Source: Catonia carolina (lineage: Eukaryota; Arthropoda; Insecta; Hemiptera; Achilidae). From it: a stretch of 64,000 nt of DNA. The notes beneath the pieces were generated by a model, which saw only the letters and a list, made by a program, of their open reading frames with translations, ran no database searches and was not told where the DNA came from. This document shows positions 21,659-33,155 of the stretch, one piece after another. The DNA lies in the NCBI GenBank assembly GCA_035578175.1, contig JAQMRL010000003.1:61054672-61118671 (forward strand). Direction: 5' to 3'. Position 1 is the first letter of the stretch, and every line of letters begins with the position of its first letter. A program made the translations under genes and the position numbers.

Positions 21659-23611
21659 TTAAGCCCATATACAGACATCCAGTCTGTCCAAGTAGGCTAT
21701 TGATTCTGGAGTTGCCATCAGGAAATCCGCTCTTGTCCCTCCTTTAAAGGCAGTTATTCTGCGCTCTTTCACTATGTGATCAATAGTTTGTCTTTGACCA
21801 CACTCACATAAAGGCGATGGTATTTTGCCCCATTTGTACAATAAATCAGCACACCTACCGTGTTTTGTTCTTATTCTATTTAGAGCTGACCATTTTCTAC
21901 GAGGTAGTCCAAAACCTGGCGGTTTTTGTGAAAACCATGGGATTTGTTCTTGCTGCTTTGATGCCCATTCTTGCTGCCATGCACTGGGTATGTTAAATGC
22001 TTCCTCTTTGGCAGTAATTGCAGTTTTTGTAGGTGGCTTTCTTGATCGCAGACGAGTTTTATTTGCGTTTTCAATATCCTCATGAATTCTCAGGTCTTGA
22101 TTGTCGACAATCTTATCATACTCTCTAATGAGGGCATTCTTGCGGCGCAGGTTTGGGGGTGGTATGTGGCTCAATACTGGAAGCCATTCGGTAGGTGTTG
22201 ATCTGATAGCGCCAGTGATCATTCTCATGGTATTATTGAGTTGGGCGTCTACTCTATGAGTGTGAGGGCTGTTTAGCCAGACAGGTGCACAGTATTCAGC
22301 AGCTGAGAACACAAGGCTCAGAGCTGTTGAGCGAAGAGTTGAGGCTGAAGCTCCCCAAGTTGTTCCACAGAGCTTTTGTATAATATTATTCCTTGCTTTC
22401 AATTTCTCTGCTATTCTTGATAGATGATGTTTAAAAGAAAGAGTTCTATCAAGTGTTATGCCTAGATATTTTGGGGTCCTGTTGTGAAGAAGCAATTTGT
22501 TCTCGAACTGGATTTTGAGCTCTCTCTTGGCAAGTTTGTTGTTAAGGTGAAAGCAAGAAACCTCAGTCTTGCTAGCATTAGGCTGCAGGCGCCATTGTCG
22601 GAAATATCTACCCATTCTCTTCAAATCATGAGAAAGAACCTGTTCCGCCTCCTCAAACGATCCACACCTAGTTGCTAACACCCAATCATCAGCATAGCCA
22701 AACTTTTTGGATGTAGTCTTGGGCAAGTCTGCAATGTAGAGGCTGAAGAGGAGCGGGGCGAGCACCGATCCTTGGGGCAGACCATTTTTCAGTTTCCTCT
22801 GTGTGCTTTTGTTGGAACCCATGATGACTTGAAATGTTCTGTCATTTAGCATGCTATTTAAGAGACGAGATGTTATTTTGCATGGAATCACACGAAGAAA
22901 CTTATAAATCAAGCCCTCTCTCCACACTGTATCATAGGCTGCTGATAAGTCAATGAAAGCAGCGGAGGTTTTAAGCTTCTCTTGAAATCCACCTTCAATG
23001 AATGTTGTCAATGAGAGGACCTGGTCACAGCAGCTCCGTTTTGGCCTAAAGCCAGCCTGTTCATATGGTATCACATCAAGAACACTTTGGCAGATTCTAT
23101 TGTAGATGAGCCGTTCCAATAATTTGTAAATCACCGATAGCAATGCAATAGGTCTGTAACTTTTAGTTGAGTCTGCTGGTTTCCCAGGCTTGAGAATTGC
23201 TATTATTTTTGATTGCTTCAATTCCTTAGGTACATTGCCAGTTTGCATTACATCTGTGAAAAATCTGGCCAGCCAAACCCTTGCATATTTTCCACAATTT
23301 ATAAGGAATTCTGGGTTGATGTTATCAAATCCGGGTGCTTTACCAGGTTTCATATCTCTGAGCGCAAGACCAATTTCTTCTGCTGTGAAAGGTTGTGCAT
23401 ATTCAGTCACCACTGCATCATTTTTCATCTTTCTCAGTTCCTGCTTAACCTGGATTGAGTGTTCCTTATCTTTTGGTGCTCTAGATGTTGTCACTATGTG
23501 AGACGCTACAGCATTTGGGGTGACACCAGTTTTTTGTCTTTGAATCGGAGCTGCACTGCCCAATTTTCTTAGCAATGTCCACGCTTGACGGCTTGAGGTC
23601 TGGAAATTCAT
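21659..23611 (-). CDS. Jockey-like LINE reverse transcriptase, 5'-truncated
   Basis: A 650-aa uninterrupted frame from a LINE polyprotein; the frame stays open upstream of this ATG to a stop at 23672-23674. The RT core is clear: KPGKAPGFDNI (88-98), the catalytic aspartate in AFIDLSAAYD (D221), GLPQGSVLAPLLF (277-289) and FGYADDW (304-310, catalytic YADD). A thumb/C-terminal region continues to a CxC...H motif (C602, C604, H612), where the expected last cysteine is replaced within KERR. The apurinic endonuclease domain and ORF1 are missing, as expected for a 5'-truncated insertion, so it cannot transpose alone. The full open RT suggests a fairly young copy. The ATG is probably internal to the original ORF2. 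Jockey-group assignment is from motif style. Confidence 0.85.
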   Translation of the reverse strand: MNFQTSSRQAWTLLRKLGSAAPIQRQKTGVTPNAVASHIVTTSRAPKDKEHSIQVKQELRKMKNDAVVTEYAQPFTAEEIGLALRDMKPGKAPGFDNINPEFLINCGKYARVWLARFFTDVMQTGNVPKELKQSKIIAILKPGKPADSTKSYRPIALLSVIYKLLERLIYNRICQSVLDVIPYEQAGFRPKRSCCDQVLSLTTFIEGGFQEKLKTSAAFIDLSAAYDTVWREGLIYKFLRVIPCKITSRLLNSMLNDRTFQVIMGSNKSTQRKLKNGLPQGSVLAPLLFSLYIADLPKTTSKKFGYADDWVLATRCGSFEEAEQVLSHDLKRMGRYFRQWRLQPNASKTEVSCFHLNNKLAKRELKIQFENKLLLHNRTPKYLGITLDRTLSFKHHLSRIAEKLKARNNIIQKLCGTTWGASASTLRSTALSLVFSAAEYCAPVWLNSPHTHRVDAQLNNTMRMITGAIRSTPTEWLPVLSHIPPPNLRRKNALIREYDKIVDNQDLRIHEDIENANKTRLRSRKPPTKTAITAKEEAFNIPSAWQQEWASKQQEQIPWFSQKPPGFGLPRRKWSALNRIRTKHGRCADLLYKWGKIPSPLCECGQRQTIDHIVKERRITAFKGGTRADFLMATPESIAYLDRLDVCIWA

Positions 23612-23674
23612 ACTCTCTACTGTTGTTGTCCATTTTTGTTGTCTAGCATCATCAAGGCTTTGGGTGTAATGTTA

Positions 23675-24555
23675 GTTCGCCTCCACGTAGTGCACCCTGG
23701 GTAACGCTAAATGAGCTAACAACAATCGGCAGTCAGACAAATCAATTGGTTCTCCTGACTAACAAGACATTGGAAAAGCAACATTATCCCTAAATAGACT
23801 AAATAGCCGATACACGATATGAACCCGTTGCTACATGATACAAACAGTCCTTTTAAGGACTTACCGACAAAAAATCTCGGACCTTTAGTTCGAATTTGCC
23901 ATTTGAACATTAACTAATAATTATTCTGTAACAATTATGTAATAAATGTAGGTTAATTGTTGCGTAAGGAACGTAGGTGTAATTCTGTTCATTAAGGGAA
24001 TGTTTTTTAGCAGTTATATAAGATGTTCACATAGACAATTTTTTTCATTACATATTTTCTTCTTCGGTATTTGTTTTCGACAGATAATGTGGGATTAATT
24101 ATTTGAAATGAACAAGTACAATAAATATTATTGTTAAATTTTGTATGATAAAATAAATACTGCGCGTAAGAGAAAAAGGACATTAGTAACATGTAACGGT
24201 TGACCTTATTCAAAACCATCTTATTAAAAATTTACGCAATTTAGACTGAACCGATGTGTGGTAAGGACATTTAATAAATTAACAATTGTGTTATGTAATT
24301 CTTGTCTCACTAAGTAAATTTATTTAATTTAAATGTCTGACTGGTAGAGATGGTCCAATATTTACTTGTTTACTTATTAAATAAGTATGACAACTGTTAC
24401 TAATCAGAACTAGGAAAGTCAAAAACATAGTTAAATAAATTATCATCAAATGCATTAATTTCTCGTTAATAATGTCCATTAAGTACAATTAAAAATATTC
24501 AGACTGAGTTTTATTGTGCACCCACTGCAAATGTATACTGAATCGAAACAATAAA
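23675..24555. other. No recognisable feature
   Basis: Sequence upstream of the truncated LINE, AT-rich, with no ORF or repeat terminus I can support. Confidence 0.4.
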
Positions 24556-25675
24556 TAAAATCTGGTATGAAACACTCACATGACTGTCTCTTGCCAATCT
24601 ATATAAGTACAGTAAATACAAAAAAATATAACCTAAGATTAATCATGAGTAACGTAAATGGAAACATTACCTAATTCTAATCATGATTTAATGACACAAA
24701 ATGAAAATAAATCTCTGTTGGACTTAAAGATACGGAAAATCACTAATTGACCATAAACTAGGCTCTGTAGAGAAAAATGCTTGAAATATAAGTTGTAGGA
24801 TTTTTAAAGTTTTCTACAACTTTAATTATGCACGATTTTGCTCTAAACTGCTTATGGATCACAAGAGGCACCCCTTTCCAAGAATCTCAGCAGACATGGT
24901 GCTTACTCTATCTTGAAGATAATAACAAATGTAGTCAAAATTATCATAGGAGCCATTTTGAGAAAATCATAAAACTGTGAAACATTGCACGAATAAACTA
25001 CTACTTCCGGTTGACCGATTCTGATGAAAATGTTCGCGTTGCGTTCCCTTGTGAAACCTAACTTATGTTCCAAGTTTCAAATTGTATCGTGAAATATTTT
25101 TCACACACACACACGCTCTTGCTTGCTTGCACACACACATCAATTGCTAAGACATATTTTTTGAGTTTTTTGTTGTTTAGGTCATCAGTCAAAGGCTGGT
25201 TTGAACCTCTAGAGGCTTTACTAAGTAAAACGAGGAGTGGGGTGGTTTACCAGCGCCTTCCTCACTGAGTGGAAAAGTGTACTTATCAGCATGCTCTGAA
25301 AAGCATTTACTTTCCACCCTGAAAATGACACCTTCACTTCTCTCACCACAGGGTCTTGCTGTATAATGAAATTCATTACTCTCAGAGGAGATAACTTAGA
25401 CTAGTGTCTTATACACTTCTACCTCTTCTATTCTTAAATGCTTCATTCATATAATTGGCTGACCATGTAATAAGAAACAGAACTATTTTTTGTAACCCTG
25501 GAACTAGCAGATCAAGTGAAAATAATTAACACTTCACCTGCCTGTTATGGGCAATTTTTTGGGTTTATGGGATCTGAAAACTTGTATTTCCGATGAAAAT
25601 ATGATTTCGAAAAATCAACAGGAAAACCATACTTTCCTTCCCTATGTAGGCTATTCCGGGAAAGAGAAAGTAAAA
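24556..25675 (-). mobile_element. Family A copy interrupted by family B
   Basis: Starts ATAAAATCTGGTATGAAACA and ends AAGAGAAAGTAAAAATT. The body is more diverged than in other copies. A family B element is inserted at 25164-25553 just after the CA tract (25103-25137). Confidence 0.75.
25164..25553 (+). mobile_element. Family B copy with 8-bp target duplication
   Basis: ATTTTTTG at 25156-25163 and 25554-25561 brackets the element. Because the host sequence is a known family A block, the empty site can be inferred, which fixes the boundaries at 390 bp. Confidence 0.85.
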
Positions 25676-25794
25676 ATTTAATTATTTAGAACTTCAAGAC
25701 TAACCTTAATGTCCTACCTATACTGGAACCTAAACATTCTAAAATGGAATCATCGAAAATTCGAATATTTTATAACCCGAACGGTGTCTGGACA

Positions 25795-25910
25795 GGTGCG
25801 ATTGGGGGAAATTTCCGGAAATTTGCGGTCAGGTGATTCCTTTACTATCTATAAGATCCACTTTCGATAAAAATGGAAGATTTATTCGGACTTTTGCGGT
25901 CACCTTTGCT
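25795..25910 (+). repeat. Repeat E, left arm of an inverted pair
   Basis: TTGCGGTCAGGTGATTCCTT followed by AAGATCCA, GGAAGATT and GGACTTTTGCGGTCA. It recurs inverted at 27410-27540 with the same order and spacing. It contains repeated TGCGGTCA units. The family is not recognised. Confidence 0.6.
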
Positions 25911-26056
25911 TGAACTGAATCCCATTACACTTTCTCCAGGTTGTAGACTGGTAAAATAATGACATAGTAAAATAATACAATCATTTCAGCGTATTTAAAA
26001 TCAGTCTTAACGACTTCGTCTTTTGATTATTTTTTATCAATTTCTATTTGATTTAC

Positions 26057-26994
26057 AAAAAATCTGGTGTGAAACACTCACACGGCTTTCTCTTGCCAAT
26101 GCGAATAATGACCAATATAACCTAACATCAGTAGTCTAATAAAACATTAGAAATAAACAAAAAAAAAAAACTAACCTCAAAACGTAACCTTATTTTAATC
26201 ATGAGTGAATGATGCAAAATGAAAACCAACCTTTTTTGACTCAATGCGGAAAATCACTTTTTGACGCTAAACTAAACTCTGTAGAGAAAAATGCTTAAAA
26301 TAAAAGTTTAAGATCTTTTAATTTCCTATAAATTTAATTAAAAGCATTTTTGTCGTAAAATGGATAATAAGGCTGAAATCTTAAAAGATCGATTTTTTAC
26401 AGATTTTCATGAAAAAAATAGGAAATCACTAATTACTGCTACACTAAGCGTTATGAAGAAATGTTTGAAAAAAGTTGTAGTTTTTAAATTTTCTACAACT
26501 TTACTTATGTAATAACTACACTTTAATGCATATTAAGGCCACAATCTTTAAAAAACTATATATCTCTACGGGAGAACAGCCTCCCCAAGAATTTCAGCAA
26601 ACATGGCGGTTACCCTACCTTGTAGAACATAAAAAACATAGTAAATAAGGCGATTTTTAAAAAAATCGTAGGAGCCGTTTTTGAGAAAATCGCAAAAGAT
26701 GACACGAATAAGCTACTTCTTCCGTTTGATCGATTTTGATTTAAATGTTCGTGTCGGGTCCGGTAGTAGTATCTAACTTAAGTTTCAAGTTTCAACTTCG
26801 TACAATTTTCTATTCTTTGGATATTTTGTTCACACATACACAGACACACATACATAGACCAATCGCTAAAAATACGTTTTTTCGGTTCAGGAGGTCTGAA
26901 AACATGTAGACTACAATATATTCGATGAAAACTTGACATGAAAACAATACTTTCCTCCCTGTACAATATATTCATCTAGGCAAGAGAATGTAAA
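26057..26994 (-). mobile_element. Family A copy
   Basis: Starts AAAAAATCTGGTGTGAAACA and ends AGGCAAGAGAATGTAAAAC. A shorter ACACATACACAGACACACAT tract (26830-26857) occupies the microsatellite site. It lies between the two arms of repeat E. Confidence 0.75.
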
Positions 26995-27210
26995 ACTAAT
27001 CCAGTTTCTGAATGTACCAGATGTCCTTTAGGCAAACATTTATGTCGCCGTTTTCTTCATATTTTCTTCAGGGTCTTCTCTAGTCTGGAACCCAGTTTTA
27101 GGTATGCTTGAAGCTGAATACCAAGAAACTGTCATGTTATTAGCGTATTGTATACAGAAGTAATAATATTAGAATAGATAAGACACAACGCTGAACTCTA
27201 CACACTGAGG

Positions 27211-27372
27211 ATTTTTTGTTTTTTTTTTGTTTAACGTCCGACTGTTCTGCAATTACTGCTAATGCAGACGGTGAAGGATGAAATGATTTTTGTAACGTAT
27301 GAAAATATGCCGTGCCTGAATGGGATTCGAACCCAAGACTGCATGATGAGAGGCGAGCACTAAGGATGACCT
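27211..27372 (-). mobile_element. tRNA-headed SINE
   Basis: The minus strand reads CTCGCCTCTCATCATGCAGT, then B-box GGGTTCGAATCCC, a short body with ATTTCATCCTTCACCGTCTG, and the tail CAGTCGGACGTTAAAC plus an A-rich run. It closely matches 36866-37008 and resembles 62773-62960. Confidence 0.7.
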
Positions 27373-27409
27373 GTTTCTATTCAAAGTAGCCTGTACATGA
27401 TAAGATGAC

Positions 27410-27540
27410 CGCAAAAGTCCAAATGAATCTTCCATTTGTATCGAAGATGGATCTTATAAGGTTTAAAGGAATCACCTGACCGCAAATATCCGGAAATTTT
27501 TACAAATTTTCACGGACCGTAATCGTCCGTGACCGCATCT
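27410..27540 (-). repeat. Repeat E, right arm
   Basis: Inverted match to 25795-25910 extending a little further, with additional GACCGTAATCGTCCGTGACC motifs. The two arms enclose about 1.5 kb holding a family A element and a SINE. Confidence 0.6.
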
Positions 27541-27545
27541 GTCCG

Positions 27546-28361
27546 CGATTCACCTGAACAGGCATGGATTTTACGTATTAGTTATGTTTATCAGTTTTTC
27601 TGTATTATACACGATTGACTTAAGTATAATTATAACACAATGATAGGAATTTATATAAAAATAAAAGAATAACTAGAAGGAAAGTATATAGGTTATAATA
27701 ATATTTACTAATACAAATGAAATATAAAGGTAGGTAATTATACAATTATGTAATAAAAATAATCAGGTAACCTTCTGGTTTTGTCAAGAAAAGCACACTC
27801 CGGGAAAGGGTTAATGTAATAATGATAAAATGAACAATGCAAAGAGAATGTTAACAAAATGGTTGTGGTAGTGACATATATGACGTCAAGTAAACAAAGC
27901 TGTGTTATATAACCTATTTGTCAACTGTTATACATACGTTTGTAATATAAATACACTATTGTAAGTATTGCTTATTAAATAAAAGAGGTATCACATTTTA
28001 AAATACTGTATAAATAATTATATTAAAGGAAAATATCGTATTAATATTGTTTATACAACTAAGCTGGAATTAATCTATTGTTTAATACGAAATTAAAGTA
28101 AGGTATCTATGTTAGTAATATTAATACAAGTACCCTACTTCTGGTGTTATTAATAATTACACGTGTAATAAATATTAATAAATTATTGATATGGTATGAA
28201 TAGTTTAATGACTAAATCGGTACAGGAAAATCCCCACGAGAAAAATAAAAGTCTAATGATTTTTTATATGTTTTATTTAAAAAGCAACATCTGGTACGAT
28301 ATATTTTAAATCCAAATTCTATTTTTCCTTAAATACGGTTGCCCTACCGGACGGAATATTA
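27546..28361. other. No recognisable feature
   Basis: Very AT-rich, no ORF or repeat terminus recognised. Confidence 0.4.
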
Positions 28362-28649
28362 CTTTCTCTTGTCCATATGAATATATAGGAAGGAAAGTAT
28401 TGTTTTCATGTTGATTTTTCTAATTCGTGTTTTCACCGGATCTACACGTTTTCAGACCCCCTAAATCCAAAAACATGTTTTTCGCGATTGGTCGGTGTGT
28501 GTCTGCGCGCGCGTGGGTGTGAGATCAAAATACTTCGAGAATGGAAAATCGTAAGAAGTTGAAACTTGTAACTTGAAGTTAGGTACCACTAGAGAATTCG
28601 ACACGAACATTTTCATCAAATCGGTCAACCAGAAGTAGTAGTTTAAAAC
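28362..28649 (+). mobile_element. Family A fragment, forward arm of inverted chimera
   Basis: Opens TACTTTCTCTTGTCCATATG and runs to GAAGTAGTAGTTTAAAAC, where a reverse copy begins. A short GCGCGCGCG tract marks the microsatellite site. Confidence 0.7.
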
Positions 28650-29536
28650 ATTAAAAATAAACAAAAACCTAACCTCAAAAAACATTAACTAATTTTAATC
28701 ATGAATGAATAATGTAAAATGAAAACCAACCTTAATTTGGCTTAATAATACGGAAAATCACTTTTTGACGCTGAACTAGGCTCTGCAGAAAAAGTGCTCA
28801 AATAAAAGTTGTAGATATTTTTTAAACTATATTTCCTATAAACTTAATTATATACAATTTTGTCGTAAAATGCATATTAAGGCTTAAATCTTAAAAAAAT
28901 CAATTTTTTTAGAGATTTTCATGGAAATAAAAAACAGAAAATCACTAGTTACCGCTAAACTAAGCGTTATACAAAAAATGTTTGAAATAAAAGTTGTAGA
29001 TTTTTAAATTGTCTACAACTTTTATTATATAGCCTACACTTTGCCCTAACATGCATATTAAGGCCATTTTTTTCTATGGAAGAACAGCCTCCCCAAGAAT
29101 TTCAGCAGACATGGCGCCTACCCTATCTTGTAGAGTATAAAAAATATAGTAAATGAGGTGATTTAAAAAAAAATAATAGAAATCCTTTATGAGAAATTTC
29201 AAGAAAGTGAAATATGACACGAATTAGCTACTACTTCCGGTTGACTGATTTTTATGAAAACTTTCGTCTCGGATTCTCTATAGGTACATTACCTAACTTA
29301 AGTTTTAAGTTTCAACTTCGTACGATTTTCTGTTATTGAGATACTTTGTTCGCGCGCGCGCGCGCGCGCACACACACACACACATACACACACAGACCAA
29401 TCGCTAAAAACATTTTTTTTTGGGTTCAGGGGGTCTGAGAACGTATAGATCCAGTGAAAACTCGATTTCTAAAAATCGACATGAAAACAATTCTTTCCTT
29501 CCTATATAGCCTATTCATATAGACAAGAGAAAGTAA
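28650..29536 (-). mobile_element. Family A copy, reverse arm of inverted chimera
   Basis: Begins within the AAAACATTAAAAATAAAC block, having lost its first ~110 bp, and ends AGACAAGAGAAAGTAAAAA. It has a pure CG run followed by CA at 29350-29395. The forward fragment before it makes a head-to-head structure of the same family. Confidence 0.7.
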
Positions 29537-30640
29537 AAAAGTAATGCGTGGAGTGAAACCTGGAAAAACAAAAACCAGGTAATTTAATTCAAGCCCTCTG
29601 AAGGCGCAGTGGCTAGTTTTATATAAGTATTAGGGTTTAAGATTTCTTATATCTATACAATAATTATTATTCTACAACTTCTACTTGGTAAAATGTTATT
29701 AAATACTCAGCAATAAATTAATAAACATTATTGAATCTACTTTCAATAAAATTTACCGATGTTAATTAATTGTTATATACTAAAGTAGCAACAAGTAGCA
29801 AAATACAGTTAACGATTTCGTGCAACTATATGATTACTTCATTTATAGTGTTGAGTTAAACAAATAAGAAAAATACAACGCAAGTAAATAATTAATTATC
29901 TTATAGAAGAAAATAAGTGGTTATTATTGTTACAGAGTTGAAATAACTATATTAGTTTGAATTCTTGACTATAATTTAACTACAATGAATTATTTTTGTT
30001 ACGTTTTTACGCTAATACTTCCTTGTTTGAACAAAAATTTATAACGCTTTACTTAAGAGAATAATTTGAAAATCTCTAATGATTTTCTGTTCATTAAATG
30101 AATATAATTGACAAAGGTGTGTTTTACTGTTAAATTGTTGTAATAATTTAATATTTGCTTGTAGTAAAATAAATTTCTCTAACTTTCTCCAATTATAATG
30201 TTATTTATGCTTGACTGTTCAAACATTACAAATTGAGTAGCTAAGTAACTAACCTACGTTCATTTTGTTGCAAATAGAGCAAATTCAAATTATCATTTTT
30301 CTTAATTTATCGTTTAGTATAATTATGATACAATATGTATACCCCGGTCAATCGTTTTTGAACCTTTGCTGAAAGATGCGCAGTATACGTAACGTAAAGT
30401 AATTAGGGTAATTTAGAATTCCTTTCGCGAATTTCAGGGCTCAGGAACACCCGTCAACGGTCTAATCTTATTAAGGGGAGAGTCTGAAAAAAAAAATTTT
30501 TTTTAAAGGAGTAGAAAGCTTATGTGTTATCGATTCATTAGGAACACAAAGAAAAATATTTTCTTAAATTTTCATAATGTTAACTTTATTCAAAAACAGG
30601 GAAAAAAGTAATAAGAAAAGTATCTATCAATAGTGTTGAT
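29537..30640. other. No recognisable feature
   Basis: Very AT-rich intergenic DNA. A TATGTATACCCCGG patch near 30333 is the only break in composition. Confidence 0.4.
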
Positions 30641-30643
30641 AAT

Positions 30644-30717
30644 TTAGTAAGATACACTACTTACTAAGTTTTCACTTCTTACTTAGTAAGTAGTGATAGT
30701 TCTTAGTAAGATACACT
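30644..30717. repeat. Hairpin flanked by direct repeats
   Basis: CACTACTTACTAAG (30655-30668) and its exact complement CTTAGTAAGTAGTG (30682-30695) form a 14-bp stem with a 13-nt loop. TTAGTAAGATACACT appears at about 30644 and again at about 30702. Confidence 0.6.
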
Positions 30718-30849
30718 TTCTAGATACGAAGTTCAAACTTAGTGAAGTGCCGAAATGTTGACTATGCGACAGTGAAGAAGAGGAGCCCATTGCGCTTATA
30801 TTTTTAAAGATATCCCTATTTTGGCCTCGAAAGAATGGAGACAACTGAG

Positions 30850-31380
30850 AAGATTGGCGTTGCACAGAGGATCCCAGAGAGAGTAGGGGCAGCGATGCTG
30901 CGGGATGAAGAGAGCTGGAAGTTAGTCGCTCAGTTTGCGGTGGGGTGATCGGGAGGCAGCGAAGGGAGGAGACATCTGGAGATCAGCGGGATCGCCCTCT
31001 CCTACAGTAAATCAATCCTGTTTCGATCTCATAAAGTAGGCACACTAATTTCCTGAGCTGGTGATGAAAGAGATGAATGAAAGTAAGAGAGTAAGTGTTG
31101 GTCGGTGACAGCCAGAGGGGAATTAGGCTACGGTTCCCTTCCACGCCCCGCTGACAGTGTGTACATTTTTTTTACCCGACATTTCCCTTGTAGTATTATA
31201 TAAACAGTTCCGAGGGAGGTGGAGGGTTCTTTGCTGATGTCGGATGGAGTGGCCAGGCGGCGGATTTTTGGTTGGTAGGCGGTTGCGGCCTCCTTGGGGC
31301 TGGACGAGGACGCCTCAATTGAGTCCAGCACTACTTCCCCCATCGTGAGGGAGTGAACATGAGATTTTCTCGCCGCCTCG
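30850..31380. other. GC-richer island, possible LINE 3' end or exon
   Basis: GC content rises to about half within very AT-rich DNA. A plus-strand reading (about 30870-30945) gives GAAMLRDEESWKLVAQF, which resembles the end of R1/jockey-group LINE polyproteins. On the minus strand a 71-codon ATG frame (31128-31343) is rich in serine and charged residues and matches nothing I recognise. It could equally be a host first exon. Both readings are weak. Confidence 0.3.
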
Positions 31381-32849
31381 GATAAAAAAATACACTTCTA
31401 AGAACTTACGTACACTCAATGTTTTGTAAATGTTTTGCGAAACTTTCAACTTTTAAACTCCATGAACATTTTTCGGCTGAGTCATTCTATTGATTCAATT
31501 TTTACTAGAGAAAAATATGCAAAATTAGTGAAAAAATTATCAAGTTTTCTTAATTACTACTCAATTTATAACTATATTTGTATTTATAAAACAACGAAAT
31601 TACAATTTTTGGAAGTAAGTAATTAAAGAAGATTCAAAAGCAGATTCTGAAATAAAATCAGGTACATAAGCCTTATTTCAACACTTGACTAAAATGTTAA
31701 AAGTGCTGCCATCTGTGTCAAATTAAAACACTAAAAACGAATAACGACGGGTTATTGAATTAAAAGAACCACGTTGAAATATTTCAACTCCAAAAGAACA
31801 CACTAGTTTAAAGTGCAGCAAATTTTTGAGAAGAAAATCATGTAACTTAATTATTAACTTAATCACTTAAATTATCTTCTTTTTACTCTTCTTCTACCGC
31901 CGACGAATTAGGTGCTACGCCTGTTCCAGCCTCAAATTACTTTTTCCTTGGTCTACCCAAGCTTCTTCTTCCAATTAAGAAATATTGCAATGAATAAATT
32001 ATTAATTTAAAAAAAAATCAGATTGCGTTGTAATAAATTAATTATTTCATTCAAATAATTTACAGTCCAGCCTCTCTAAGGTTGCTCCTAATGTAAACAA
32101 ATAATGACGTCACTGAGCATGCGCATTATGTAAAAATATGTACACGCTGATTAAAAAGTAACAACAAAATACTTTCAAAAGTATTTAAATACAAAATACT
32201 TTTAAAAGTATTTTTATAAATGAAATTGCTAGGCCTACATCATATCACGACTGATGTTTTTAGTACTTTAAGTACTTATAATTTAAAAAATAGTTATCTT
32301 AATAGGAATACGACATCCATAAAGTCACGGACTCTAGCGTGCACCCTGTAGTAGCTGGTTTTGGTTTGTTGACAGTAGGAGCAAACTTAGAGCGGCTGAA
32401 CTATAGACTAGCTATATATTATTAACCAAAGAACAAAATTTTCTAAAAAAATTATTTTTGTGTTTCTCAACCCAGACTCCCCCTGACCAAGGAATTTAAA
32501 TAAAGGTTTTCTATAATATTTAATGACATTTTAAAATTTTAATAAATTTTTAGTCTTTGGTGAAAATAAAGTGAATGTGTTAATTACCGGGTGGGAAAGA
32601 AATTAGTTTTTACGAGGTTTGGGATTTTGATAAGCTATAAGAATACTCTTTAGCTAATAAAGGAAATTGTGTATAATTTCAGTTCTTGTTTTACTTAGTA
32701 GAATCTTAAGAGGTTCAAGCTACAATTTTAACTATTGATCTAAGCAAAAAAAAAAAAAAATCCGTCACATGCGTCAGGAATACGGATGTATAAATAAAAA
32801 AATTATACATCAGGAATTATAAAAAATTGAAATCGTAGAAGAAACGATA
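31381..32849. other. No recognisable feature
   Basis: AT-rich. ACAAAATACTTTCAAAAGTA-type repeated motifs occur at 32166-32215. No gene is supported. Confidence 0.4.
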
Positions 32850-33093
32850 GTCAAGAGACGAACAGAAGTTTACGGGCACATGGTTAGGATGATTGAACAG
32901 GGATCCTAAAGAAACAGGAGGAGGATGATAGCAAATTAGAAATCCGAAGAGGATTTCCTAGATAAGAGCGAATTAAAAAAATAAAGTTTCAACGAAAAGA
33001 TTGAACCCACAGGAAAAATAAAACTATCCAAAATCGCGGAAGAAGAAAGAGCTATAATATTAAAGCAGATATAAAGGAAAGATGGGAGCAGAC
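32850..33093 (+). pseudogene. LINE C-terminal fragment
   Basis: The plus strand reads IVEETIVKRRTEVYGHMVRM, the R-R...YGH..RM motif that follows the RT domain in RTE/CR1-type LINEs. Stops and frameshifts follow. It leads into a polypurine run. Confidence 0.5.
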
Positions 33094-33155
33094 CAGAAGG
33101 AGGAGAAGGAGGAGAAGGAGGAGAGAAGAGGAAGGAGAAGGAGAAGAAGAAGAGC
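33094..33155 (+). repeat. Polypurine (GGA/GAA)n tract
   Basis: About 62 nt of almost pure purine, AGGAGG and AGAAGG units, at the end of the LINE fragment. Confidence 0.85.

Noticed and set aside
21825..23501. Plus-strand frames of 64-103 codons opposite the LINE RT
   Set aside because: Antisense shadows of the 650-aa RT frame.
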